Source of the DNA: an uncultured Oscillospiraceae bacterium
Lineage (GTDB): Bacteria > Bacillota > Clostridia > Oscillospirales > Oscillospiraceae
DNA: 10,157 nucleotides
Assembly: GCA_934615645.1 (NCBI GenBank)
Contig: CAKTTR010000062.1
Coordinates: 1-10,157 of the forward strand
Reading direction: 5' to 3'
Shown here: piece by piece, positions 1-6,908 of the stretch
Layout: every line of letters starts with the position of its first letter
How positions within the stretch are numbered: the stretch's first letter is position 1
Notes under the pieces: model-generated
Told to the model about the DNA's origin: nothing
Databases searched by the model: none
What the model saw: only the letters and a program-made list of their open reading frames with translations
Translations under genes and position numbers: made by a program

Positions 1-80
1 AAGCAAGGCCGGAGAGGGGCGACAGAGGGGCCGCGGTGTGTGCGTATGAATTGATTTGAGCGTTCAAAAAAGCCCGCAAA

Positions 81-187
81 ACCCTCTCAGCTCTGCATGG
101 GTTCGACTTAACCAATCGCGCTTCGCGCTCTTGGAGTCTCACCCAAGTCACCTGCGGTGACAGCTCTCCCAGAGGGAGAGCCAAGGG
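81..187. repeat. Intergenic palindromic repeat-like segment
   Basis: No convincing gene lies in the first 392 bases. This stretch has the look of a dispersed palindromic element. It opens with CCCTCTCAG near 82 and closes with two adjacent perfect stem-loops: GTCACC/GGTGAC with loop TGC (147-161), then GCTCTCCC/GGGAGAGC with loop AGA (163-181), followed by CAAGG. A smaller GCGC-TTC-GCGC hairpin sits at 118-128. From general familiarity, elements of the form CCTCTCAG ... GACAGCTCTCCC-loop-GGGAGAGCC are common between genes in gut Clostridia. I could not test copy number here, and there is only one copy in the window. Membership of a repeat family is therefore inference; the stem-loops are directly visible. 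Confidence 0.45.
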
Positions 188-192
188 TGTGT

Positions 193-227
193 GCCTGGTT
201 GCAGGCGTATGCCCTGTTTCAGGGCAT
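193..227. other. Two further tandem stem-loops
   Basis: Two more hairpins continue the series: GCCTG/CAGGC with loop GTTG (193-206), then ATGCCCTG/CAGGGCAT with loop TTT (209-227). Neither is followed by a T-run, so they are not obvious terminators. The octamer GCGTATGC (205-212) bridges the two, and its exact complement occurs at 362-369, so a longer-range pairing is possible. No known structured RNA family is recognised. Confidence 0.4.
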
Positions 228-250
228 TGGCATAATATGTTGGGATAAGA

Positions 251-282
251 AATGGAGCGTATCGCGACTGATACGCTCCATT
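251..282. terminator. 13-bp perfect stem-loop, terminator-like
   Basis: AATGGAGCGTATC (251-263) pairs perfectly with GATACGCTCCATT (270-282) around the six-base loop GCGACT. On the plus strand it is followed by CTCATGTTTT, and on the minus strand by TCTTAT, so the U-tract is poor in both directions. It could end transcription from a gene to the left of the window, or be the last unit of the stem-loop series that starts at 147. The structure is certain; its role as a terminator is only plausible. Confidence 0.4.
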
Positions 283-361
283 CTCATGTTTTATGACCAC
301 CCATCATGCAAGGCAAGCAGGTTTTTGCACGTTACAATCGTTCATTTTTCCCCCACGCCTT

Positions 362-396
362 GCATACGCTTTCCCCAAAGGGGGGCATGCGTATGC
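362..396 (+). promoter_or_regulatory. Hairpin sequestering RBS and start codon
   Basis: GCATACGC (362-369) pairs exactly with GCGTATGC (389-396). Inside it CCCC (373-376) pairs with GGGG (380-383) around loop AAA. The inner G-run is the Shine-Dalgarno sequence (AAAGGGGGG, 377-385) of the small membrane protein, and the outer right arm covers its ATG at 393-395. If it folds in RNA, translation of that gene would be shut until the structure is opened, which suggests translational control. The pairing is seen; the regulatory role is inferred. Confidence 0.5.
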
Positions 397-545
397 GACC
401 GTGGCAATGTGGCGGCGGCGCGATCATCTGCTTTTGCCTGGGCGTGGGGCTGCTGCTGTCGCTGCTGTTTTCCTCGCCGTTTTTGACCGGGGTGATCGGC
501 GTCTTTCTGCTCCTGTGCGGCATTGTGCTGACGCAGCGGAAATAA
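393..545 (+). CDS. Small hydrophobic membrane protein (50 aa)
   Basis: The reading frame encodes a 50-residue protein. It has a short N-terminus (MRPWQCGGG), a long hydrophobic stretch at about residues 10-46 that could form one or two membrane helices broken by SSPF at residues 27-30, and a basic end (TQRK). The ATG at 393 is preferred because it sits 7 nt after the G-rich RBS at 377-385. Another in-frame ATG at 387 is too close to the RBS, and the far upstream ATG at 306 has none. The gene ends 62 nt before sipL on the same strand, so co-transcription is possible. I do not recognise a named family. The membrane pattern and RBS make it more likely real than chance, but it is short. Confidence 0.55.
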   Translation: MRPWQCGGGAIICFCLGVGLLLSLLFSSPFLTGVIGVFLLLCGIVLTQRK

Positions 546-548
546 TTC

Positions 549-580
549 GGTATGTTTTGGGACTGGCCCGCGTATATAAC
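549..580 (+). promoter_or_regulatory. Possible sporulation (sigma-E-like) promoter for sipL
   Basis: GGTATGTT (549-556) resembles a sigma-E -35 element. After 14 nt comes CGTATATA (571-578), a weak match to the sigma-E -10 element CATACAAT. This would start a transcript near 586, just ahead of the sipL RBS (AAGGGG, 593-598). Mother-cell sigma-E control is expected for sipL and spoIVA from other spore formers. The -10 match is poor, so this is tentative. Confidence 0.25.
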
Positions 581-607
581 AGTAGAACATACAAGGGGTG
601 AGTACAA

Positions 608-2107
608 ATGGAGTTTGCGTTTGAAGAAAAGACGGTTTCTCATTTACAGCTGCTGGCCGAGGAGTGGCTGCGCCAGGAGGAGACGGCGGAGCTCATCGTG
701 CCGGATTCGGAGCCGGACGCGGCGGAGGTTCTCGACTGCTTTGCCAGCTGCGTCGTGCGCAGCAAGGAGTGCCAGGCGGGCAGCGTCCTGATCTCCGGCG
801 GCATCCAGGCCAGCCTGCTCTATCTGGCCGGGGAGGAGACGACGCCCCGGCTGCTGGAGACGTATCTGCCGTTCTCCATCAAAAAGGAGATCTCGGACTG
901 CGAGGTGTCGGACTTGGCACAGCTGCAGTGCCGCGTGACCCACGCCGATGGCCGTGTCCTCAACTCCCGGAAGCTGCTGGTGCGGGTCGAGATCGGGTGC
1001 GATCTGCATCTCTACCGTCCGGCGGCGGAGACGATCTACGTGCCAGACGCGTCGGACCCGCATCTGCAGCTGCACCGCCGCCAATACCCGCTGCTGCTGG
1101 ACCTGGAGGCAGGGGAGAAGCTCTTTGCCATGGAGGAGGAGCCGGAGCTGCCCGCCGGGCGGCCGGACCCGATCCGCATCGTGTTCGCCCGGGCCCAGCC
1201 CAGCGTGACGGAGACGCGCCTGGCCGGCAGCCGCATGGTCTGCAAGGGTGTCGTCAGCCTGCAGGTCCTCTATGAAGCGGCGGAGGGGCAGGTGACCCGA
1301 TGGGACTGCCAGCTGCCCTTCTCCCAATTCATCGACCTGGCCGGGAGCTACGAGGAGGAGACCTGCGCCCTGCAGCTCCAGCTGGCCGGATGCGAGGTGA
1401 CGTTAAACGGCGAGCGCCGCCTGTCCTGCGACCTGATGCTCCTGGCCCAGTGCATGGTCCGGGGCTACCGGACGCTGGAGATCGTCGACGACGCCTACTG
1501 GCTGGGCGGCAGTATGCAGGCGAAGGTCTCGCCCTGCAGCATCCGCTGCCAGCTGGACCAGCAGCAGCTGAGTCAGACGGTCTATCTCGAGGTCCCGGCC
1601 CAGATGTATCTCGTCCACGACGCCCAGGTCCTGGTGGGCAGGCCCGAGGTCAGTCAGCGCGACGGGCGCACGGAGATTCGGGTGCCGGTGGCCGTCAGCT
1701 TGTGTGGAGCGGATGCCGCCGGGCATCTGTGCGGCGGCACCGCCCAGGGTGCGGCGGAGTTTTCCCAGGCGGCATCGAACCTGAGCCACTGCAGCTGCGC
1801 CGCCTACGTCACCGGCGAGGTCTTCGCGACCCCCGGAGCCGACCGGGTACAGGTCCGCTTTGATTTGACACTGCAGTGCCAGTGGCACGCCCTTTGCAGC
1901 TTCGAGTCCATCTCCGGCGGCGTCGTGCAGGCGCAGGAGGAGACGCCGGACCGCCCGTCTGTCATTCTCCGGACCATAGAGCGGGACACCAGCGTCTGGG
2001 ACATCGCCAAGGCCTGCAACACGACCCAGGAGCGGCTGACGAAGGCCAACGAGCTGCAGGAGAACGTCGTACCCGCTGGGACGCTGCTGCTCCTGCCCTT
2101 GGCCTGA
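608..2107 (+). CDS. SipL-like SPOCS (DUF3794)/LysM spore morphogenesis protein
   Basis: This 499-residue protein has the layout of clostridial SipL, the partner of SpoIVA needed to attach the coat to the forespore surface in Clostridioides difficile. Repeated SPOCS/DUF3794-type units are visible. PDSEPDAAEVLDC begins the first, at about residues 32-130. PDPIRIVFARAQPSV begins a second, at about 186-245. A third, weaker unit lies at about 311-430. Each of the first two carries the pattern G-V/I-x-hydrophobic-x-hydrophobic-LY. The last 48 residues (452-499, VILRTIERDTSVWDIAKACN onward) form a LysM domain, the part of SipL known to contact SpoIVA. No signal peptide or membrane helix is present, as expected for a mother-cell cytosolic protein. 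ATG 608 follows AAGGGGTG with good spacing. spoIVA starts 16 nt after the stop, which strongly supports the assignment. Other DUF3794-LysM proteins exist, but this neighbour makes SipL the best call. Confidence 0.88.
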   Translation: MEFAFEEKTVSHLQLLAEEWLRQEETAELIVPDSEPDAAEVLDCFASCVVRSKECQAGSVLISGGIQASLLYLAGEETTPRLLETYLPFSIKKEISDCEVSDLAQLQCRVTHADGRVLNSRKLLVRVEIGCDLHLYRPAAETIYVPDASDPHLQLHRRQYPLLLDLEAGEKLFAMEEEPELPAGRPDPIRIVFARAQPSVTETRLAGSRMVCKGVVSLQVLYEAAEGQVTRWDCQLPFSQFIDLAGSYEEETCALQLQLAGCEVTLNGERRLSCDLMLLAQCMVRGYRTLEIVDDAYWLGGSMQAKVSPCSIRCQLDQQQLSQTVYLEVPAQMYLVHDAQVLVGRPEVSQRDGRTEIRVPVAVSLCGADAAGHLCGGTAQGAAEFSQAASNLSHCSCAAYVTGEVFATPGADRVQVRFDLTLQCQWHALCSFESISGGVVQAQEETPDRPSVILRTIERDTSVWDIAKACNTTQERLTKANELQENVVPAGTLLLLPLA

Positions 2108-2123
2108 ATAGAGGAGGCACACT

Positions 2124-3602
2124 ATGACAAGCGCAACGATTTATCAGGAGATCGCCCAGCGCACCGGCGGCGATATTTATCTCGGCGTCGTCGGCCCGGT
2201 GCGGACGGGGAAATCCACCCTCATCAAGCGATTTTTAGAGCAGCTGGTTCTGCCCAATATCGACGACCCCTATCGACGCCAGCGGGCCCAGGATGAGCTG
2301 CCCCAGAGCGGCTCCGGCAAGACGATTATGACCGCTGAGCCGAAATTTATCCCCGAGGAGGCCGTCACCGTCAGCCCCGACGGCACGGCGCAGCTTTCCG
2401 TCCGCATGATTGACAGCGTGGGCTATCTCATCCCCAACGCCGCCGGGGCGACGGAGGACGGCCAGACCCGCATGGTCACGACCCCCTGGGCGGACCACGA
2501 GATCCCCCTGACGGAGGCCGCCGAGCTAGGGACAAAGAAGGTCATCGCCGAGCACTGCACCGCCGGAATCGTCGTCACGACCGACGGCAGCGTCACGGAG
2601 TTCGACCGAGCCGATTATCTGGAGGCCGAGCGCCGCGCCATCACGGACCTGCAGGCCACGGGCAAGCCCTTCGTCGTCATCATCAACTCCGCCGCGCCGG
2701 AGGGGAGCGAGGCCCAGGCCCTGTGCCAGAGCCTGACGGCGGAGTACCACGCCGTCTGCCTGTGCATGAACTGCATGACGATGGAGCTGCCGCAAATCCA
2801 AACGCTGCTGCAGACGCTGCTCTACGCCTTCCCGGTCTCGGAGCTGCAATTCTTCCTGCCCGGCTGGTTCAACGCTCTGGAGCTGGAGCACGGCATGAAG
2901 CGCACCCTGTACGACGCCATGCGGGGTCTTGCCGGGGAAATCAGCCGCATCAGCCAGGCCGAGCCTGCTCTGCAGCAGCTGCTGCAGCTGCCGTCCGTCC
3001 AGGCCTGCCGCATCCGATCCATCGACTTGGGGCGGGGCGTCGTCACCTGTGAGCTTCAATGCCCCGAGGCGCTGTTTTACCAGGTCCTGGGGGAGAAATC
3101 CGGCTTTCCCATCGAAAACGACGCCCAGCTGATGCAGCTTTTGGAGGACCTTGCCAAGACGAAGGCCGCCTATGACAAGGTCGCCGACGCCCTGGAGCAG
3201 GTCCAGGCCACGGGCTACGGCGTCGTCATGCCGACGGCGGAGGAGATGGAGCTGCAGCCGCCGGAGATCGTCCGCAAGGGCGGCAGCTACGCCGTCCGCA
3301 TCAAGGCCAGCGCCCCGTCCATCCATATGCTGCGGGCCGACCTGCAGGCGGAGATCAACCCCATGGTCGGCGATGAAAAGCAATCGCAGGACCTGGTGCA
3401 GTACCTCCTGGACGCCTGCGACGGAGACCCGAAGAAGCTCTGGCAAAGCAATCTCTTTGGCCGGTCGGTCTACGACCTCGTCTCCGACGGCCTGCAGACC
3501 AAGCTGCGCCATATGCCGGAGACAGCCCGCTATAAATTCAAATCCGCCCTCACCCGCATCCTCAACGACGGCAGCGGCGGTCTGATCTGTATACTACTCT
3601 GA
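2124..3602 (+). CDS. Stage IV sporulation protein A (coat morphogenetic ATPase)
   Basis: SpoIVA hydrolyses ATP to polymerise irreversibly on the mother-cell face of the outer forespore membrane, forming the base on which coat and cortex depend. The product is 492 residues, the same length as Bacillus subtilis SpoIVA. The Walker A motif GPVRTGKST is at residues 24-32 in the N-terminal TRAFAC-type GTPase-like domain. T70 lies in the region of the sensor threonines, and IDSVG (96-100) gives the Walker B aspartate D97. A helical middle domain and a conserved C-terminus ending GGLICILL follow; this tail mediates membrane targeting and SpoVM interaction in Bacillus. The start follows a strong RBS (GAGGAGG, 2111-2117). 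The gene is second in an operon with sipL, whose product binds it. All expected motifs are intact. Confidence 0.97.
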   Translation: MTSATIYQEIAQRTGGDIYLGVVGPVRTGKSTLIKRFLEQLVLPNIDDPYRRQRAQDELPQSGSGKTIMTAEPKFIPEEAVTVSPDGTAQLSVRMIDSVGYLIPNAAGATEDGQTRMVTTPWADHEIPLTEAAELGTKKVIAEHCTAGIVVTTDGSVTEFDRADYLEAERRAITDLQATGKPFVVIINSAAPEGSEAQALCQSLTAEYHAVCLCMNCMTMELPQIQTLLQTLLYAFPVSELQFFLPGWFNALELEHGMKRTLYDAMRGLAGEISRISQAEPALQQLLQLPSVQACRIRSIDLGRGVVTCELQCPEALFYQVLGEKSGFPIENDAQLMQLLEDLAKTKAAYDKVADALEQVQATGYGVVMPTAEEMELQPPEIVRKGGSYAVRIKASAPSIHMLRADLQAEINPMVGDEKQSQDLVQYLLDACDGDPKKLWQSNLFGRSVYDLVSDGLQTKLRHMPETARYKFKSALTRILNDGSGGLICILL

Positions 3603-3632
3603 GGATTTCAAAAATGAATTTTTGAAATCCTC
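3601..3632. terminator. 14-bp perfect stem-loop at the spoIVA stop codon
   Basis: GAGGATTTCAAAAA (3601-3614) pairs perfectly with TTTTTGAAATCCTC (3619-3632) around loop TGAA. The left arm begins with the last two bases of the spoIVA stop codon. A run of five Ts lies within the right arm rather than after the stem, so it is not a textbook intrinsic terminator. It could still end or stabilise the sipL-spoIVA message, or be the first unit of the palindrome array that follows. Confidence 0.45.
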
Positions 3633-3633
3633 T

Positions 3634-3810
3634 CAAATGCGACCCGCTGCGCTGGGCTCGCATTTGAAGGGGATTGCACCCTGCTGCGCGCATAATTTTC
3701 ACGCCTTCGGCATGAAAATTCCACACTTGCAGGGCGTAAAGAGTTTTTCCCGACGTACACGCCGCCGGAAAAAACGGATTGAACCCTATTTGCGCCGTGC
3801 GCGGCGCAAA
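3634..3810. repeat. Array of nested intergenic inverted repeats
   Basis: This non-coding stretch is packed with inverted repeats. CAAATGCGA/TCGCATTTG spans 3634-3666. AATTTTCA with GCC, and its partner, span 3694-3720 with a TTC loop. CCCTGC (3679-3684) pairs with GCAGGG (3729-3734), enclosing the previous hairpin. TTTTTCC/GGAAAAA lies at 3744-3773, and TTTGCGCCG/CGGCGCAAA at 3789-3810 with loop TGCG. The segments GGATTG-x-ACCCT-xx-TGCGC at 3671 and 3776 form an imperfect direct repeat about 105 nt apart, which suggests a composite or duplicated element. A 68-codon open frame crosses it but looks like chance. The element type is not recognised. Confidence 0.5.
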
Positions 3811-3837
3811 CTCTGCGAGGCTTTCTAAATAATGTAT

Positions 3838-3885
3838 CGCGGCGTGCGCCAGTAGTGGCGCACGCCGCGGATTTTAATTGTTTTA
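3838..3885. terminator. Strong 13-bp terminator hairpin
   Basis: CGCGGCGTGCGCC (3838-3850) pairs perfectly with GGCGCACGCCGCG (3857-3869), loop AGTAGT. On the plus strand it is followed by GATTTTAATTGTTTT, a reasonable U-rich tail, so it can end the sipL-spoIVA transcript. On the minus strand it lies 23 nt after the permease stop codon and can also stop that operon, though the tail there (ATACATTATTT) is weaker. It probably works for the two convergent operons together. Confidence 0.75.
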
Positions 3886-3891
3886 TACGGC

Positions 3892-6171
3892 TTATTCCGT
3901 TCCCTTCAAGGCTTCGACCATGTCGATCTTGCGGTTTTTCCGGGCGACCATCAGGCTGACCAGGATGGAGACGCCGCAGGTGAGCAGGATGCTCACGCAG
4001 TAGGTGACGGGGCCGATGGACAGGCGCATCTCGTATTCTCCGGCCATGGAGTGCAGCAGATAGCCCAGCGCCGCGACGCCCAGGGGCAGGCCGATGCAGA
4101 TACCGACAAGGCTCGTCCAGAAATTCTGGCTGACCAGCAGGCCGCGGATCTTGCTGTCGCGGAAGCCGACGACCTTCAGTGTCGCCAGCTCCCGGTAGCG
4201 CTCGGCGTAGCTCATGACCCCCAGGTTATACAGCACGACGATCCCCAGAATGACCGCCGCCACGATAAAGACGACGATCATCAGATTCATGATCTCCATA
4301 AACGTATCAAAGGAGTCAACGATGCTCTGCTTGGACTGGACGCTCTTGATGGCGGCGTCCTGCGAAATATCGCTCTTTTCCGTCGACGTATAGATGGAAT
4401 CCGCCGCCGGGGTAAAGCCGACCTCGCGGGCATAGTCCGCCGTGAGCATGATATTTTCCGTGACACTGCGGCGGATGCCTGCCACCCGGAGGGTGTAGGT
4501 CTCGTCCTGGCCGTAGGGGCTGACGGTGAAGGTGTCGCCGGGGGCGAGGTCGTATTCATCCGCCAGGCGCATGCACAGGTACGCGCCGTCGTCGGACAGG
4601 CCCGTTGTCTGGCCGGATTCCTCCGGGAAGCGGATGAGGTCGTGGGGCAGGTCGTAGATATCCAGGCTGACGGCCTTGTCGCCCAGCTCGACGCTGGTCG
4701 TCTGGCTCCAGTCGCCGTCGTAGCGCTGCAGAAGCGCCTCGCGCTGCGCATCCGTCGCGTCGCTGGCCAGGTAGAGACGGGTATCGTAGCGGGTCGCGTC
4801 GTCGTAATACATCTTCAAAAACGCGCCCATCGTGTCCCGCATCCCCAGGGCGCAGACGATCATGACCATGCAGCCGACGATGCCAAGTAAGCTCATGGCC
4901 GTCCGGGATTTGTGGCGCATACTCTCCCGTAGGTTCCAGCGGGGGCCGAAGCCCAGCTTGTGGAAGAATTTTGTCCGCTCAATGCGCATAGGCTTTACGT
5001 TCTTCGGCGTCAGCGGCCGCAGCGCGTCGGCGGCGCTGCCGCTGAGCATCTGCTTCGTCGAAGCGATGCCGATGAGCACCAGCAGGACAAAGACCGCCGC
5101 CAGGATCGCATAGCAGAACCCCGGCAGATACAGCCGCCACGACGGCATATCAAAATACGTCCCCATGGACCCGTTGGGATTCATAATGTACCACGCCACC
5201 AGATACCCGACCGCGACGCCCCCGGCCAGGCCGATGACGCCGACCGTCGCGGCATAGCCCGCGTAGTGCCAGATGATCTGCCGGTCCCGGAAGCCCAGGG
5301 CCTTGAGGGTGCCGATCTGGGTCTTTTCCTTGGCCGTCATCCGGTGCATCGTGCTGATCATCGTCAGAACGCCAATGAGCAGGAACAGCACCGGCAGCAC
5401 GGAGCCCATGGTTTTGCCCTCGTCAATTTCCCCCGAGGCCCCGGCGTAGGCGCGGGATTCGTCCTTGGCAAGGACCAGCAGCGTCTGGTCCAGCGCAGCG
5501 TTTACGTCGTCCGTAAACGCCGCCTTGCTGCGGCCGGACAGGACATGCAGCTGCGGGTAATAGGCCGCGCCGATGGTCTTTTCATAGAGGGCGGGGGAGA
5601 GGTAGGCGTAGCCGTAGGTGTCGTAGTCCGGCATCAGCTGCGTCTCGTCGCGGACGCAGATCAGGTATTCCCCCGCGCGAATCAGCCCCAGGACCTTGGT
5701 GTCGATGGTGAAATTCTGAAACGCCAGGCTGATCTTGTCGCCGACGGCAAAGTCATTTGCTGCGGCGTAGCGCTGGGAGAGCCAGATGCCGTCCGTCCGC
5801 GCCGCGTCATAGGCCGCGCCGTCTGTCACAAGGAAGCCGGAGACATCCGCGTCCTCCGTGACGGTCAGGGCGACGCTGTCGCCGTCGCGGTCTGTGACAT
5901 CGGCGTTCACGCTGACAAAGCGGCTGACCTTCGTCACTCCCTGCAGCGCCGCGACACGGTCCCGCGCCGCTTCGTCGAACCCGGCTTGGGAGACGATGCG
6001 GTAATCGGCATAGCCGGTTTCTTCAAAAAACTGGTCCGTATCCCGCTGGATGCTGTACCATTCCATCTGGAAGGCAAAGAAGATCCCGACGCCCAGGGCC
6101 ACCAGCAGGATCATGGAGAGAAATTGCGCCCGGTAGCGGCGCATGGTGCGCAGTCGTTTTTTCCTTAACAT
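3892..6171 (-). CDS. FtsX-type ABC transporter permease (759 aa)
   Basis: This is an integral membrane permease with two FtsX domains, the partner of the ATPase encoded just upstream. About eight hydrophobic helices are visible at residues 16-34, 257-274, 303-329, 350-371, 424-443, 628-650, 684-706 and 721-743. A large extracytoplasmic domain lies after helix 1 (about 40-250) and a second after helix 5 (about 450-620). The conserved cytoplasmic coupling segments KEKTQIGTLKALGFRDRQI (281-299) and YRELATLKVVGFRDSKIR (659-676) sit in each half. This 4+4 layout is typical of Firmicute exporters related to antibiotic or lipid-linked substrate transport; the substrate cannot be read from the sequence. 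The start lies 13 nt after the ATPase stop, with a modest GGGGTGG ribosome binding site, so the two genes are surely co-transcribed. The gene looks complete. Confidence 0.93.
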   Translation of the reverse strand: MLRKKRLRTMRRYRAQFLSMILLVALGVGIFFAFQMEWYSIQRDTDQFFEETGYADYRIVSQAGFDEAARDRVAALQGVTKVSRFVSVNADVTDRDGDSVALTVTEDADVSGFLVTDGAAYDAARTDGIWLSQRYAAANDFAVGDKISLAFQNFTIDTKVLGLIRAGEYLICVRDETQLMPDYDTYGYAYLSPALYEKTIGAAYYPQLHVLSGRSKAAFTDDVNAALDQTLLVLAKDESRAYAGASGEIDEGKTMGSVLPVLFLLIGVLTMISTMHRMTAKEKTQIGTLKALGFRDRQIIWHYAGYAATVGVIGLAGGVAVGYLVAWYIMNPNGSMGTYFDMPSWRLYLPGFCYAILAAVFVLLVLIGIASTKQMLSGSAADALRPLTPKNVKPMRIERTKFFHKLGFGPRWNLRESMRHKSRTAMSLLGIVGCMVMIVCALGMRDTMGAFLKMYYDDATRYDTRLYLASDATDAQREALLQRYDGDWSQTTSVELGDKAVSLDIYDLPHDLIRFPEESGQTTGLSDDGAYLCMRLADEYDLAPGDTFTVSPYGQDETYTLRVAGIRRSVTENIMLTADYAREVGFTPAADSIYTSTEKSDISQDAAIKSVQSKQSIVDSFDTFMEIMNLMIVVFIVAAVILGIVVLYNLGVMSYAERYRELATLKVVGFRDSKIRGLLVSQNFWTSLVGICIGLPLGVAALGYLLHSMAGEYEMRLSIGPVTYCVSILLTCGVSILVSLMVARKNRKIDMVEALKGTE

Positions 6172-6184
6172 AGCGCCACCCCGT

Positions 6185-6886
6185 TTACCATTCGATCTCG
6201 TCGGCCGACGCCGGGTGCTCCTGCGTCGTCTGGGACTGGATGCGCCCGTTTTTGACGCGGATGACGGTATCGGCCATCCGGGCGATGTTCTGGTTGTGGG
6301 TGACGATGACGATCGTCTTGCCGTACTGCCGCGCCATCCGCAGCAGCAGCTTCAAAACGAGGACGCCCGTCTGGGAGTCCAGCGCGCCGGTGGGCTCGTC
6401 GCAGAGCAAAATTTTCGGGTTCTTCGCCAGCGCCCGGGCGATGGAGACCCGCTGCTGCTCGCCGCCGGAGAGCTCCGCCGGGAAATTCCGCAGATGGTCC
6501 GCCAGCCCGACCTCCTCCAGCATCTTTGTTGCCGAGAGGGCCTCCGGCGCGATCTGGCTGACGAGCTTCACATTTTCATGCACCGTCAGCGTCGGCACCA
6601 GGTTATAAAACTGGAAGACGAAGCCGACCTTCGCCGCCCGGTAATCCGCCAGCTCATCCCGGGAGAGGGTGGAGATATCCTGCCCGTCGACGATGATCTT
6701 GCCCTCCGTCGGGCTGTCCAGCCCGCCCAGGAGGTTCAAAAGCGTGCTTTTCCCCGCGCCGGACGGGCCGAGGATGACGATAAATTCCCCCTCCCGCAGG
6801 CTGAGATCGACATGGTCCAGCGCCCGCAGCGTATGCGTCCCGCTCTGGTACACCCGGCTCACGTCGTGCAGTTCCACAATTGCCAT
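6185..6886 (-). CDS. ABC transporter ATP-binding protein (MacB/LolD type)
   Basis: The product is a 233-residue cytoplasmic ATPase that powers the adjacent FtsX permease. Numbered from the chosen start, Walker A GPSGAGKST is at 40-48, the Q-loop glutamine at 92, the signature LSGGEQQR at 139-146, Walker B ILLCDEP at 159-165 followed by TGALD, and the switch histidine of THN at 197. The sequence is typical of the MacB/LolD/FtsE-like subfamily that pairs with FtsX-domain permeases. The start at 6886 is preferred to an ATG ten codons upstream (6916), because AAAGGAG (6894-6900, minus strand) sits 7 nt before the ATG of MAIVELHDVS. The upstream alternative would also run through the operator-like repeat. 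The gene is first in a two-gene operon. Substrate unknown. Confidence 0.95.
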   Translation of the reverse strand: MAIVELHDVSRVYQSGTHTLRALDHVDLSLREGEFIVILGPSGAGKSTLLNLLGGLDSPTEGKIIVDGQDISTLSRDELADYRAAKVGFVFQFYNLVPTLTVHENVKLVSQIAPEALSATKMLEEVGLADHLRNFPAELSGGEQQRVSIARALAKNPKILLCDEPTGALDSQTGVLVLKLLLRMARQYGKTIVIVTHNQNIARMADTVIRVKNGRIQSQTTQEHPASADEIEW

Positions 6887-6908
6887 ACCAAAACTCCTTT
6901 CCCTATGA

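Noticed and set aside
1..59. Possible 3' end of a gene at the left edge (short frames ending at 49, 54 and 59)
   Set aside because: All three plus-strand frames stop within 60 bases, and the residues match no family I know, so no frame can be chosen.
147..282. CRISPR array or tRNA gene
   Set aside because: The stem-loops differ in sequence and spacing, there is no repeated spacer layout, and no cloverleaf or TTC-loop pattern could be drawn.
587..594. CATACAAG as the sigma-E -10 element for sipL
   Set aside because: It overlaps the ribosome binding site, so a transcript starting from it would lack the RBS.
157..601. Several overlapping frames of about 80-109 codons on both strands in the left region
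   Set aside because: They cross the stem-loop array or are shadows of the small membrane gene. None has a proper RBS or a recognisable protein pattern; only the frame starting at 393 was kept.
3622..3828. 68-codon plus-strand open frame between spoIVA and the terminator
   Set aside because: It runs through consecutive inverted repeats, has no ribosome binding site at its ATG, and is rich in Arg/Lys as expected from translating palindromic DNA.
4960..6168. 402-codon plus-strand frame opposite the permease
   Set aside because: It is an antisense shadow: the minus strand carries the FtsX motifs and membrane helices, while this frame is Arg/Gln/His-rich low-complexity sequence without an RBS.
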